This document shows, one piece after another, positions 9,083-18,184 of a stretch of DNA of 64,000 nucleotides (its first letter is position 1; each line of letters begins with the position of its first letter). The position numbers and the translations under genes were made by a program. The notes beneath the pieces were generated by a model. It had not been told where the DNA came from. It saw only the letters and a program-made list of their open reading frames with translations, and did no database searches. Origin of the DNA: Xanthobacteraceae bacterium. GTDB taxonomy: Bacteria; Pseudomonadota; Alphaproteobacteria; Rhizobiales; Xanthobacteraceae. The DNA lies in contig JANINJ010000088.1 of NCBI GenBank assembly GCA_024508855.1, forward strand, positions 1-64,000. The letters are read 5' to 3'.

Positions 9083-9101
9083 TCGCATCGAATCGATGCG
9101 A
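9083..9101. promoter_or_regulatory. perfect 9-bp inverted repeat, candidate LuxR-type operator
   Basis: TCGCATCGA, one A, then TCGATGCGA: a 19-base palindrome with no mismatch in the arms. Its size and symmetry suit a dimeric LuxR-family regulator. It lies between the LuxR gene (start 8956) and the thiolase-like gene (start 9225). Binding is inferred. Confidence 0.55.
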
Positions 9102-9148
9102 TACTGGTAAGTACGATCTAGTGTGATTTAGGTTCAGAAATTCACGGA

Positions 9149-9180
9149 GAGAGTTTGAAGAAACAATGAAGCAAACTCTC
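9149..9180. promoter_or_regulatory. perfect inverted repeat with 14-base spacer in the leader of the thiolase-like gene
   Basis: GAGAGTTTG (9149-9157) and CAAACTCTC (9172-9180) pair perfectly across 14 bases. On the plus strand this would form a stem-loop in the 5' leader of the gene starting at 9225. No T-tract follows, so it is unlikely to be a terminator. It may be an operator or an mRNA leader structure. Confidence 0.5.
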
Positions 9181-9224
9181 AACCATCATCCCAGCTGCTC
9201 GGCGCAAAGGACACAGCTTTCGAC

Positions 9225-10745
9225 ATGACCAACGCCACTGCCCTTTCCGAAAATCGCATCCCCGTCATCGTCGGCGTCGGCGAGATATCCGACCACCCTG
9301 CTGAAATCGCGGCTGGGCGCGAACCGTTGGCGCTGATGGTCGATGCGCTGAAGCGGGCTGAACAAGACGGCGGCGGCAAGTTCCTTGGCGAGATCGGGTC
9401 CCTCGATATCGTTAATTTCCTGAGCTGGCGCTACACCGATCCGGCGGCGCTGCTGTGCGAACGCCTGCGCATCAAGCCGGCACATGCGGTCTATGGGCCG
9501 GTCGGCGGCGAAAGCCCGATCCGTTACCTGCACGAGGCTGCAAAGCGGATCGCCCGCGGCGAATGCAGCGTCGCGGCGATTTGCGGTGCGGAATCGCAGA
9601 GCACCGCCACCAAGGCCGAGCGCGCCGGCATCGAACTGCCGTGGACGCCGTTCGCGCATGACGCGCCGGTGTCGCCGCGCAGCGCAAGCTTCCAGAAGCC
9701 CATGGCAACGACGCTCGGTGTCGCCAAACCGGTGACGGTCTATCCGATCTACGAAGCCGCCTCTTCCGCACATTGGGGCCAGACCCCGCGCGAAGCGTTG
9801 CAGGAATCCGGTGAGCTGTGGTCGCGCTATTCCGGTGTCGCGGCACAAAATCCGAATGCGTGGCTGAAGCGGCATGTGCCGGCCGCGGAAATCGTGACGC
9901 CGACGGCGGATAATCGCCTGATCGCGTGGCCCTACACCAAACTCATGGTCGCCAACCCGTCGGTCAACCAGAGCGCCGCAATCCTGATGACGTCACTTGC
10001 CAAGGCCCGCGCCGCGGGCGTTCCCGAAGATCGCATCATCCATGTCTGGGGCGGCGCATCGGCCGAGGAGCCGCGGGATTATCTGGAGCGCGACCAGTTC
10101 CATGAGAGCCATGCCCAGAATGCCGTGCTGAAGTCCGCGATGGACTTGGTGGACGCGACCGACGGCAAGGCCTTCGACGCCATCGAGCTCTATAGCTGCT
10201 TCCCCACCGTGCCGAAGATGGCGCGGCGAACGCTCGGCCTCGGGCCGGATGTTCAGCCGACCGTCGCGGGAGGCCTGACGTTCTTCGGCGCGCCGCTCAA
10301 CGACTACATGGCGCATGCCGCCTGCGCCATGGTGCGCAAGCTGCGATCCGGCGCGAAACTCGGCCTGCTCTACGGCCAGGGCGGCTTCGTCACCAAGCAT
10401 CACGCGCTGGTCCTCTCTCCCAACGCGCCGCCATCGGCCCTCGCACAGGAGACCAGCGTGCAGACTGAGGCCGATCGCAATCGCCGCCCCGCTCCGCCGT
10501 TCGTCACCGACGCCAACGGCCCGGGCAAGGTGGAAAGCTTCACCATCATCTATGGCCGCAAGGGCGATGTGGAGCATGGTGTGGTGCTGCTGCGCACAGC
10601 CGACAATGCCCGCGCGCTGGCCCGCGTCCCGGCGAGCGACACGCGCACCCTCGCCCGTCTCACCGACATGGATCGAACGCCCGTCGGCATCCTCGGCGAT
10701 ATCCGGCAGGCAGAAGATGGCATTTTGAACTGGACCGCAGCATGA
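9225..10745 (+). CDS. thiolase-like acetyl-CoA acetyltransferase family protein
   Basis: 506 residues, longer than the roughly 390 of ordinary thiolases. The N-terminal part holds thiolase-like segments (VGVGEISDHP, then CGAESQST). The long C-terminal extension (about from EADRNRRPAPPF, then FTIIYGRKGDVEHGVVLLR) matches the additional C-terminal domain found in type-1 thiolase-like proteins (TLP1). ELYSCFP carries a Cys, and GQGGFVTKHHALVLS near the C-terminal side carries the His-containing loop. The likely role is CoA-dependent C-C bond cleavage or formation on an unusual acyl-CoA. It is the divergent partner of the LuxR regulator. Confidence 0.85.
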   Translation: MTNATALSENRIPVIVGVGEISDHPAEIAAGREPLALMVDALKRAEQDGGGKFLGEIGSLDIVNFLSWRYTDPAALLCERLRIKPAHAVYGPVGGESPIRYLHEAAKRIARGECSVAAICGAESQSTATKAERAGIELPWTPFAHDAPVSPRSASFQKPMATTLGVAKPVTVYPIYEAASSAHWGQTPREALQESGELWSRYSGVAAQNPNAWLKRHVPAAEIVTPTADNRLIAWPYTKLMVANPSVNQSAAILMTSLAKARAAGVPEDRIIHVWGGASAEEPRDYLERDQFHESHAQNAVLKSAMDLVDATDGKAFDAIELYSCFPTVPKMARRTLGLGPDVQPTVAGGLTFFGAPLNDYMAHAACAMVRKLRSGAKLGLLYGQGGFVTKHHALVLSPNAPPSALAQETSVQTEADRNRRPAPPFVTDANGPGKVESFTIIYGRKGDVEHGVVLLRTADNARALARVPASDTRTLARLTDMDRTPVGILGDIRQAEDGILNWTAA

Positions 10746-10803
10746 TGGCGTGCCGCCCACCCGCAGTGGCCGAGTCCTCACCCTATCAAGACCGGATCAT
10801 TTC

Positions 10804-11250
10804 ATGTCGTTCCTGATATCTGCGCTTCTCTCGCTCGCGGCGGGAGTCAGCATCGTCGTGCAACAGGCGCTGAACGCGAATCTGCGTACGGCGTTGAACT
10901 CAGCAGCCTGGTCGGGCTTCGTCAGTTATTTCGTCGGCCTTCTATGCATGATCGCTCTCATTGCCGCGTTTCGCGATCCCGTACCGACGGCGGCGATGGC
11001 GGCACGCATACCGTTCTGGGCATGGTCTGGCGGCCTGTTCGGGGCCATTTTTATCGCGCTCGGAATCCTGCTGCTGCCGAAGATCGGGGCTGCCACCTTC
11101 ATCGCCCTTCTGGTGGCCGGTCAGATGCTCGCCTCGGTCGCGTTCGACCATTTCGGCCTGCTCGGACTCACGCAGAGACCTGTCGACGTTCCGCGCCTCA
11201 TCGGCGTCGCCCTTCTGATCGGTGGAGTTCTTCTGATCCGTCGCCCCTAG
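10804..11250 (+). CDS. DMT-type small transporter (DUF606/YdcZ-like)
   Basis: 148 residues, almost entirely hydrophobic, with four to five predicted membrane helices (FLISALLSLAAGVSIVVQQ; GFVSYFVGLLCMIALIAAF; WSGGLFGAIFIALGILLLP; LIGVALLIGGVLLI). I placed the start at the ATG at 10804, which gives the usual length of the family and begins directly with a membrane helix. An upstream GTG at 10750 only adds a hydrophilic tail. It lies 58 bases after the thiolase-like gene and 54 before the LysR gene. The substrate is unknown. Confidence 0.8.
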   Translation: MSFLISALLSLAAGVSIVVQQALNANLRTALNSAAWSGFVSYFVGLLCMIALIAAFRDPVPTAAMAARIPFWAWSGGLFGAIFIALGILLLPKIGAATFIALLVAGQMLASVAFDHFGLLGLTQRPVDVPRLIGVALLIGGVLLIRRP

Positions 11251-11299
11251 CATTTTGGCACAACTCGTACGATAGTTGGCCAGTTTCTGTGCAAAAATG
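11251..11299. promoter_or_regulatory. near-perfect inverted repeat upstream of the LysR gene
   Basis: CATTTTGGCACA (11251-11262) and TGTGCAAAAATG (11288-11299) pair at 11 of 12 positions across a 25-base spacer, ending 5 bases before the LysR start codon. The arrangement fits an autoregulatory site for the LysR protein, though it could also form a leader hairpin that hides the ribosome site. Confidence 0.4.
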
Positions 11300-11304
11300 C
11301 AGAT

Positions 11305-12195
11305 ATGAGCATGGACTGGGACAATATCCGGGTTTTTCTGAGCGTCGCGCGGGCTGGGCAATTCCTGGCTGCCGCGCGCCAGTTGCGCATCGACCACGGC
11401 ACCGTCAGCCGCCGGATCGGTGCGCTGGAGAAATCACTGGGGGTGCGGCTGTTCGACCGGCAGACCACCGGCTGCGTGCTGACCGCTGCAGGCGACCGGC
11501 TCTATGCGTCGGCGGAAGAAGTCGAAGCGCAGTTGCTCCGAGCCCAGGGCGACCTGTCGCAATCGGACGTGGAATTGTCAGGCACCGTGCGGGTCGCTGC
11601 TCCGGATGGCTTCACGGCGCTGTTCCTGTGTTCCCGGCTCGGCAAGCTGAAACAGAAATATCCGTCGCTCACGATCCAGATGGTGCCGATGTCACGCACC
11701 TTCTCGCTGTCGAAACGCGAAGCCGACCTCGCCATCACCATCGAGCGGCCTGAGGAAGGCCGCCTCGCCGTCCGCAAGCTGATCGATTACTCGCTGCACT
11801 TCTACGCCGCCAAAACCTACTTGGCGGAGCACGGCACACCGCAAAGCGTGGCCGATCTCGAGCGCCACTGTCTCGTGACCTATGTGCAGGATCTGATTTT
11901 CGCCGATCAGCTCAACTTCATGCCCGAACTCTACGGACCGGCGTATAGCCGGCTCGAATGTTCCGGCGCAGTCGGGCAATTGCAGGCGGTTCGCGGCGGC
12001 GGCGGCATCGGCATCCTGCACGACTATGCAGCGCACAGCGATCCGCAGTTGCAGGTGGTGTTGCCGGATACTGTGTTCGCGCGCAGCTACTGGATTATCA
12101 CCCACGTCGACATGCGCCGGCTCGGCCGTGTGCGCGCCGTCTCCGATTTCATCTCGGCCGAAGTTGGTGCGCAGCGTTCGATTTTTTTGCCGTGA
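11305..12195 (+). CDS. LysR-family transcriptional regulator
   Basis: 296 residues. The N-terminal winged helix-turn-helix covers about residues 1-62 (WDNIRVFLSVARAGQFLAAARQLRI is the first part, then TVSRRIGALEKSLGVRLFDR). It is followed by a substrate-binding effector domain. WDNIRVFL with RIDHGTVSRRI resembles the CrgA/PtrR-like LysR subgroup. The target is unknown. It could act on the small transporter upstream or on the convergent efflux operon. The stop is followed by a family A repeat. Confidence 0.88.
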   Translation: MSMDWDNIRVFLSVARAGQFLAAARQLRIDHGTVSRRIGALEKSLGVRLFDRQTTGCVLTAAGDRLYASAEEVEAQLLRAQGDLSQSDVELSGTVRVAAPDGFTALFLCSRLGKLKQKYPSLTIQMVPMSRTFSLSKREADLAITIERPEEGRLAVRKLIDYSLHFYAAKTYLAEHGTPQSVADLERHCLVTYVQDLIFADQLNFMPELYGPAYSRLECSGAVGQLQAVRGGGGIGILHDYAAHSDPQLQVVLPDTVFARSYWIITHVDMRRLGRVRAVSDFISAEVGAQRSIFLP

Positions 12196-12213
12196 CGTCT
12201 TCACATCACCAGA

Positions 12214-12250
12214 AAGACGTGGCTGGCCGGGTCAAGCCCGGCCATGACCG
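12214..12250. repeat. intergenic palindromic repeat, family A copy 2 (half element)
   Basis: AAGACGTGGCTGGCCGG...CCCGGCCATGACCG, with a perfect 7-bp hairpin GGCCGGG (12225-12231) / CCCGGCC (12237-12243). It corresponds to the right half of copies 1 and 3. It sits between the convergent LysR and efflux adaptor genes, where it may serve as a shared 3' hairpin. Confidence 0.75.
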
Positions 12251-12272
12251 GTGGAGAAGCCGGAACCGCCGA

Positions 12273-13469
12273 TCAGCCCTTCTTGTCCTGCGCGCTTGAA
12301 GCAGTCGCAGGCTTGCCGTCCTTCGGGCCGGTGACGCGCACCTTGTCGCCGTCCACCATTCCATCCGGCGGCGCAACGATGACACGGTCATCGGCGGCGA
12401 GACCGGAGGCAAGCTCGATGTCCTTGCCAAGATCGCGCGCAATCGTCACCGTCTTGAACTTGATCTTGTCGTCGGTTCCGACGGTCGCCACGCGCAAGCC
12501 CTTGCTGTTGAACAGCAGGGCACTGGCCGGAATGTAGAGCGGCGCCTTGTCGCGAACCAGGTTCAGATTAACGGTGGCATAGCTGCCCGGCATCAGCTTG
12601 TGATCCGGATTGTCGAGGGCAAGCTGGATACGAGTCGTTCCGGTGCTGACATCGACGGACTGCGACGACGATTCAACCTTGGCCGGGAACGTCTGATCGG
12701 GATATTCCGGCACCGAGATTGCGGCAGATGCGCCCATCCGCACCAACGGTACGTAATTCTGCGGCACGTTGATATAGACGCGCAGCTTGCGGATATCGGA
12801 CACCACGAACATCGCCGGACCCGTCGATGCCCCGGCATTGATCAGCGCGCCGACGTCGGTGTTGCGTGCGGTCACCACACCATCGAACGGCGCAACGATC
12901 TTCTTGTAGCTCGCCAATGCTTCCAGCCTGTCGACATTGGCCTGGCCAGAATTCACGGACGCGCGCTTGTTGGCGAGATCGGCGGTACGCTCGTCGATTT
13001 CCTGGTGCGAGACGAAATTCGAACTCAGCAGCGTCTTGCGCCGTTCCAGCGTCGCTTCGGAGAGCTTCGCGCTCGCCTGCGCACTCGTCAGGTCGGCGCG
13101 CGCCTGCAGCAATTGCTGGTCGAGATCGGGGGCCTCGATCTCGGCCAACAACTGGCCGGATTTGACCGACGCACCGATGTCCACGTTCCAGCTCTTCACA
13201 TAGCCGTTGACGCGCGCATAGATCGGCGCACGCGAATAGGCCTCGAGCCGCCCGGGCAGTTCCAGCGTCGAGGCCTGCGCCCGCGCTTCCGGCAATATCA
13301 CGGCGACAGACGGAACGGCCTGTTCATCGGTCCATGTTCGCAGGTCGGCATTGCTCTTCTCACGCGAGGCAATTCCGGTGACGACGACAATGGCCGCGGC
13401 ACAGATGCCAATCACGCCAAAGAGCCCCAGTTTCTTGCGCGAAACGGGTTCGGTCTGATCAATGGGCAT
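12273..13469 (-). CDS. RND efflux periplasmic adaptor (membrane fusion protein)
   Basis: 398 residues. An N-terminal membrane anchor (KLGLFGVIGICAAAIVVVTG) is followed by a biotinyl-lipoyl half-motif (VNGYVKSWNVDIGASVKSGQ), a coiled-coil hairpin (LLQARADLTSAQASAKLSEATLE is its first helix), the second lipoyl half (IVAPFDGVVTARNTDVG) and beta-barrel/MP domains. It links the inner membrane pump to an outer membrane channel. I chose the ATG at 13469, which overlaps the end of the permease gene by 11 bases. The frame upstream of it is only the permease tail in another frame. It forms an operon with the pump. No outer membrane factor gene is present here. Confidence 0.92.
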   Translation of the reverse strand: MPIDQTEPVSRKKLGLFGVIGICAAAIVVVTGIASREKSNADLRTWTDEQAVPSVAVILPEARAQASTLELPGRLEAYSRAPIYARVNGYVKSWNVDIGASVKSGQLLAEIEAPDLDQQLLQARADLTSAQASAKLSEATLERRKTLLSSNFVSHQEIDERTADLANKRASVNSGQANVDRLEALASYKKIVAPFDGVVTARNTDVGALINAGASTGPAMFVVSDIRKLRVYINVPQNYVPLVRMGASAAISVPEYPDQTFPAKVESSSQSVDVSTGTTRIQLALDNPDHKLMPGSYATVNLNLVRDKAPLYIPASALLFNSKGLRVATVGTDDKIKFKTVTIARDLGKDIELASGLAADDRVIVAPPDGMVDGDKVRVTGPKDGKPATASSAQDKKG

Positions 13470-16400
13470 GTGCCAACTCCGCAGTCCCCGCAGGCTGCGC
13501 GGAACGTTTCTTGTGAACCATACTGAATACCACCGGCACGAACATGAGCGTCGCGAAGGTTGCAAAAATCAAGCCACCGACCACGGCGCGGCCGAGCGGT
13601 GCGTTCTGTTCGCCGCCCTCGCCGAGGCCCAGCGCCATCGGCGCCATGCCGATGATCATGGCGAGCGCCGTCATCAGCACCGGCCGAAAGCGCACAAATC
13701 CGGCCTCGAGCGCGGCACGGACTGGATCGCCGGTTGCTTCATAGACTTCGCGCGCGAAGCTGATGACCAGCACGCTGTTCGCGGTCGCCACGCCCATGCA
13801 CATGATGGCGCCTGTCAGCGCCGGCACCGAAAGCGTCGTATGCGTTGCGAACAGCATCCAGATAATGCCGGCCAGCGCCGCCGGCAACGCCATCACGATC
13901 ACGAACGGGTCCGACCACGACTGGAAGTTGACGACGATCAAGAGATAGATCAGCACGACCGCACCGAGCAGGCCGAACAGCAGGCCTGCGAACGCCTTGT
14001 TCATGGTATCGACCTGCCCGAGCAGCACCACCGAGCTGCCGCGCGGCACGTCCTTTGCGGTGTCGGCGATGATCTTCTGGATATCCGACGCCACCGCGCC
14101 GAGATCGCGGCCCTGCGTCGTTGCATAGATCTGCACCAGTGACTGGATATCGTATTGCGAGACCACGGCGTTCGAGGTGGCGCGCGTGATATTGGCGATG
14201 CCGCCAAGGATCGGCGGCGTGGCGACGCCGGCCGCGGAGATCGGCATGTTCTCCAGCTTGTTCAGTGAATCGATCTGGTACTGCGGCGTCTGCATCACGA
14301 TCGAATAGGACACGCCGTTGTCCGGGCTGAGGAAGTAGGTCGGCGCAACCTGCGAGCTGCCCGCCAGATTGACGACCATGCTGTTGGTCACATCGCGCGC
14401 GGTCAGGCCGACATACTGCGCACGCGTCCGGTCGACATCGACATTGAAGCCGGGATTGTTCGGCGACTGCTGGATGCGAGCATCGGCAATGCCGGGAATA
14501 AGCCGGACGCGCCGCAGCAGGTCGTTGGCGTATTTGAAGTTAGCCTCGAGATTTGCGCCGCGTATTTGCAGATCGATCGGCGCCGGCGCGCCGAAGTTCA
14601 GAATCTGGCTGACGATATCGGCCGGCAGGAACGCGAACGTCATGCCGGGAAATGCACGCGGAAGGGTTTCGCGCAGTTCGCGTACATATTCGTCGGTTGG
14701 GCGGTGCCCTTCCTTCAGCTTGATCTGGATGTCGCCATCCTGCGGTCCGATCACACCGGTGTTGTTGTACGTCATGTTGATGCCGCTGACCGGCATGCCG
14801 ATGTTGTCCGCCATGGTGTCGAGTTCTTCCGGCGGAATCACCTGCCGGATCGCCCGCTGCACGTCTGCGAGGCGGTTCGCGGCTTCTTCGACGCGGGTGC
14901 CCACCTGCTGACGCACATGAATCAGCATCTGGCCGGCATCGACCGATGGGAAGAAGTTGCGGCCGAGGAACGGCACCAGCAGGAACGACAGCGCCACGCA
15001 GGCAAGGAAGCCGATCACGAAGATCGGCCGATGCCCCAACGCCAGTTCCAGCAGCCCATGATAGATCGCCCTCATCCGCTCAAACCGGGCCTCGAAGCCG
15101 CGCTGGAACCAGACCAGCGGATTGCGCGATGGCGGCTTCTCGCTGTCGTGGTGCTCATGCGCATGCAGCAGGTACTTCGCCATGGTCGGCACCAGCGTGC
15201 GCGACAGGATGAACGACCAGACCATGGCGAACATCACCGAGAGCGCCATCGGCACGAACAGGAAGCGCGACACGCCGGTGAGGAAGAACATCGGCACGAA
15301 CACGATGCAGATGCAGAGCAGCGAAACGAACGCCGGCGTCACGATCTGATTGGCGCCGTCGAGAATCGAGGTTTCGACGTCCTTGCCCTGTTCGAGATGC
15401 CAGTTGATGTTCTCGATCGTCACCGTCGCGTCGTCTACGAGAATGCCGACCGCGAGCGCCAGACCGCCCAGCGTCATGATGTTGAGCGTCTCGCCCACCA
15501 GTGCGAGCATGATAATCGCGCCGAGCACCGACAGCGGGATCGAGATCGCGATGATCAAGGTCGAGCGCCAGCTTCCCAGGAACAGCAGGATCATAACGCT
15601 CGTCAGCAACGCGGCGATGACACCCTCGAATGCCACGCCGGTGATCGCACCGCGCACGAAGATCGACTGGTCGCCCAGAAGCCCGATCTTGAGATTGTCC
15701 GGCAAGGTGTCGCGGACCTCCGCGATCTTCTTCTTGACGCCGCTGATGATGTCGAGGGTCGACACCGATCCCGCCTTCAGCACCATCATCAGCACCGAGC
15801 GGCCGCCGTCGACGTGAACGATATTGGTCTGCGGCGGATTACCGTCGCGAACCTGTGCGACGTCGCGGATGTAGACGGTGGCGCCATCGACGACCTTGAT
15901 CGGCAGGTCGCCAAGTTCCTCGATCTTCAGCGGCGAGTTGTTGAGTTGGATGTTGTATTCGAACTGGCCGATCTTCTGCGTACCCACCGGCGTGATGAGA
16001 TTTTGTGCAGCGAGCGCATTGGCGACGTCCGTTCCCGACAGGCCCCGCGCCTGCAATGCGGACGGATCGAGGTCGATCTGGATCTGGCGCTGCTTGCCGC
16101 CGAACGGCCACGGGATCGCCGCCCCCGGAACGGTGACCAGCGGCGTGCGCAACTGATTGGTGGCGATATCGAACAGGTTCTGTTCGGTCAGCCCCTCCCC
16201 GGCCAGCGCGAGCTGGATGATCGGAACCGTGGAGGCGCTGTAGTTCAGGATCAACGGCGGCGTTGCACCGGGTGGCAACTGCTTGAGCATGGTCTGCGCA
16301 ATGGCGGTGACCTGCGCGTTGGCGGTGCGGATATCGACGTTCGGCTGGAAGAATATCTTGATGATGCCGACGCCGTTATAGGAATTGGCGGAGATATGCT

Positions 16401-16638
16401 CAATGTCGTTGACCGTTGTGGTCAAGGCGCGCTGAAACGGCGTCGTGATGCGCCCGGACATCTGATCGGGCGGCAGGCCGGTATAGGACCAGACCACGCC
16501 GATCACCGGAATGCCGATATTGGGGAAGATATCCGTCGGCGTCCGCAGCGCCGCCAGCGGCCCGATGATGAGCAGCAACAGCGCCAACACCACAAAGGTG
16601 TATGGGCGGGTCAGTGCGATCCGTACAAGCGAAACCAT
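13459..16638 (-). CDS. RND efflux transporter permease
   Basis: 1059 residues, the usual length for an AcrB/MexB-like trimeric pump. N-terminal membrane helix FVVLALLLLIIGPLAALRT is followed by the porter domain with DIFPNIGIPV. The membrane core includes GILVDDATVTIEN with the paired Asp residues of the proton relay at about 400. The second half begins near FLGRNFFPSVDAGQM. It should expel hydrophobic or organic compounds by proton antiport. It is the first gene of a leftward two-gene operon with the adaptor. Divergent promoter space of 268 bases lies to its right, shared with the 3' end of otnK. Confidence 0.93.
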   Translation of the reverse strand: MVSLVRIALTRPYTFVVLALLLLIIGPLAALRTPTDIFPNIGIPVIGVVWSYTGLPPDQMSGRITTPFQRALTTTVNDIEHISANSYNGVGIIKIFFQPNVDIRTANAQVTAIAQTMLKQLPPGATPPLILNYSASTVPIIQLALAGEGLTEQNLFDIATNQLRTPLVTVPGAAIPWPFGGKQRQIQIDLDPSALQARGLSGTDVANALAAQNLITPVGTQKIGQFEYNIQLNNSPLKIEELGDLPIKVVDGATVYIRDVAQVRDGNPPQTNIVHVDGGRSVLMMVLKAGSVSTLDIISGVKKKIAEVRDTLPDNLKIGLLGDQSIFVRGAITGVAFEGVIAALLTSVMILLFLGSWRSTLIIAISIPLSVLGAIIMLALVGETLNIMTLGGLALAVGILVDDATVTIENINWHLEQGKDVETSILDGANQIVTPAFVSLLCICIVFVPMFFLTGVSRFLFVPMALSVMFAMVWSFILSRTLVPTMAKYLLHAHEHHDSEKPPSRNPLVWFQRGFEARFERMRAIYHGLLELALGHRPIFVIGFLACVALSFLLVPFLGRNFFPSVDAGQMLIHVRQQVGTRVEEAANRLADVQRAIRQVIPPEELDTMADNIGMPVSGINMTYNNTGVIGPQDGDIQIKLKEGHRPTDEYVRELRETLPRAFPGMTFAFLPADIVSQILNFGAPAPIDLQIRGANLEANFKYANDLLRRVRLIPGIADARIQQSPNNPGFNVDVDRTRAQYVGLTARDVTNSMVVNLAGSSQVAPTYFLSPDNGVSYSIVMQTPQYQIDSLNKLENMPISAAGVATPPILGGIANITRATSNAVVSQYDIQSLVQIYATTQGRDLGAVASDIQKIIADTAKDVPRGSSVVLLGQVDTMNKAFAGLLFGLLGAVVLIYLLIVVNFQSWSDPFVIVMALPAALAGIIWMLFATHTTLSVPALTGAIMCMGVATANSVLVISFAREVYEATGDPVRAALEAGFVRFRPVLMTALAMIIGMAPMALGLGEGGEQNAPLGRAVVGGLIFATFATLMFVPVVFSMVHKKRSAQPAGTAELAHAH

Positions 16639-16906
16639 CCGGCGGCGATCCTAACTCGGCCTGAATCATAGACAGGGCGGCGAAGCGGCTTCTTTATCAG
16701 ACGTAGCCGGTTCGTGCCTTACGCAGCAGCGTCCCTTCCGCATCACGATGCGTTGAGGGTGTTGAACGTTCGACTGGGAAAACCCCGAACGAACGTCACG
16801 CATGCATGGAACTCATGATGCGAATGCAATTTCGCATCCCTCGCGTGGATCGACTATTTGCCCCACGCCACACACCGCAATTCCATACTCTGAAACCGTC
16901 AGCCTG

Positions 16907-18184
16907 TCATCGCATCAGGCGCAACGCATCCTCAAAAAAGCCTGGTCCGCCGAAATTTCCTGATTTCAAGGCTAACAGCATGCCATCGCCACCTGCGCCG
17001 ACGGCGCGCAGCACCGGCACGCCGGGCGCGATTTCCGGGCCAACCAGAAAGCCCGGAATGCCGAGCCGATCGACGACCGCCCCCGAGGTCTCGCCGCCGG
17101 CGACCACCAGCCGCCGGACGCCGGTCCGGACCAGCCCCTCCGACAACGTGGCCATGGCCTGCTCGATGGCGTGACCTGCGGCATCGCGGCCGTGCCGCGC
17201 CTGTACGGCGGCGACCTGCTCCGGCGTCGAACTACTGGCGATCAGGATCGGGCCTTTCGCCAGGTGCTCCCCTGCCCAATCAAGGGCTCGCTGCACCTCG
17301 TCGGCACCTGCAACGATCTTGTCCGGATCGAGCTTGAGCACAGGCATGATCCGCTCCGCCGCCGCGATCTGGCCGAGCGTGGCCTGTGAACAGCTTCCCG
17401 CCAGACACGCCGCAAGTCCGCCGACCGGCGCTCCCGCGTTTTCGCTTCCCGTCGTTGCAGCAATTAATCCAGAGCCAACGAGGCCGCGCGCCAGTCCAAG
17501 GCCGAGGCCGGACGCGCCGACCGACAGCCGATGATCGAGCGCCGCGAGGCCGATCATTTCGAGGTTGCGATCGAACACCGCATCGATGATGGCCGCGCGA
17601 ACGCCATCGGCGGCAAGTTTGGCCAGCCGCGCACGGATTGCCTCGGCGCCCTGAGCAACGCTTGCAAGGTCAACCAGGCCGATGGGCGATTTGCTCTGCC
17701 GCCCCAGCACACGGATGAGATTGGCGTCGTGCATCGGGTTGAGCGGATGGTCCTTCAGTGGGCTCTCATTGAGCGGCACCGCGCCGACGAACAGATTGCC
17801 CTGATAGACCGTGCGCGCCGTTCCCGGAAACGCCGGGGTTACCAACACGATTGCATCGCCGGAATCCGCCTGAAGCGCGTCCATCACCGGGCCGATGTTG
17901 CCTGCATCGGTGGAATCGAAGGTCGAGCAGATCTTGAACAGCACATGCCGCACGCCGCGGCTGCGTAGCCATTGATCGGCGGCGCGCGATTTCGCGACCG
18001 CATCGGCGGCTGCGATCGAGCGGCTCTTCAGCGACACCACCACGGCATCGACATCCGGCAGCGCAAGATCGTCGCGAGGCACGCCGATGGTCTGCACGGT
18101 GCGAAGGCCGTTGCGTGTCAGCGTGTTGGCGAGATCGGACGCGCCGGTGTAGTCGTCGGCAATGCAGCCGAGCGCGAGGGTCAC
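16907..18184 (-). CDS. otnK: 3-oxo-tetronate kinase (DUF1537 four-carbon acid sugar kinase)
   Basis: 425 residues. The N-terminal DUF1537 domain opens with LGCIADDYTGASDLANTL. The C-terminal nucleotide-binding domain has VVAGGETSGAVVDRLGI near residue 360. The family phosphorylates 3-oxo-tetronate (or a related C4 keto acid) at O4. The GTG start at 18184 overlaps the stop of the isomerase gene by 4 bases (GTGA), so the two are translationally coupled. Together with the neighbouring isomerase, dehydrogenase and class II aldolase it completes the known tetronate pathway that ends in dihydroxyacetone phosphate. Confidence 0.9.
   Translation of the reverse strand: MTLALGCIADDYTGASDLANTLTRNGLRTVQTIGVPRDDLALPDVDAVVVSLKSRSIAAADAVAKSRAADQWLRSRGVRHVLFKICSTFDSTDAGNIGPVMDALQADSGDAIVLVTPAFPGTARTVYQGNLFVGAVPLNESPLKDHPLNPMHDANLIRVLGRQSKSPIGLVDLASVAQGAEAIRARLAKLAADGVRAAIIDAVFDRNLEMIGLAALDHRLSVGASGLGLGLARGLVGSGLIAATTGSENAGAPVGGLAACLAGSCSQATLGQIAAAERIMPVLKLDPDKIVAGADEVQRALDWAGEHLAKGPILIASSSTPEQVAAVQARHGRDAAGHAIEQAMATLSEGLVRTGVRRLVVAGGETSGAVVDRLGIPGFLVGPEIAPGVPVLRAVGAGGDGMLLALKSGNFGGPGFFEDALRLMR

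Noticed and set aside
14566-16671. Long open frame of 701 codons on the plus strand
   Set aside because: It is antisense to the RND permease, rich in His, Arg, Asp and Gln as expected for the reverse of a high-GC gene, and lacks any recognisable domain.
16817-16838. Inverted repeat GATGCGAA / TTCGCATC with 6-base loop after otnK
   Set aside because: Perfect 8-bp arms, but no T-run on either strand; too weak to call a terminator or operator.
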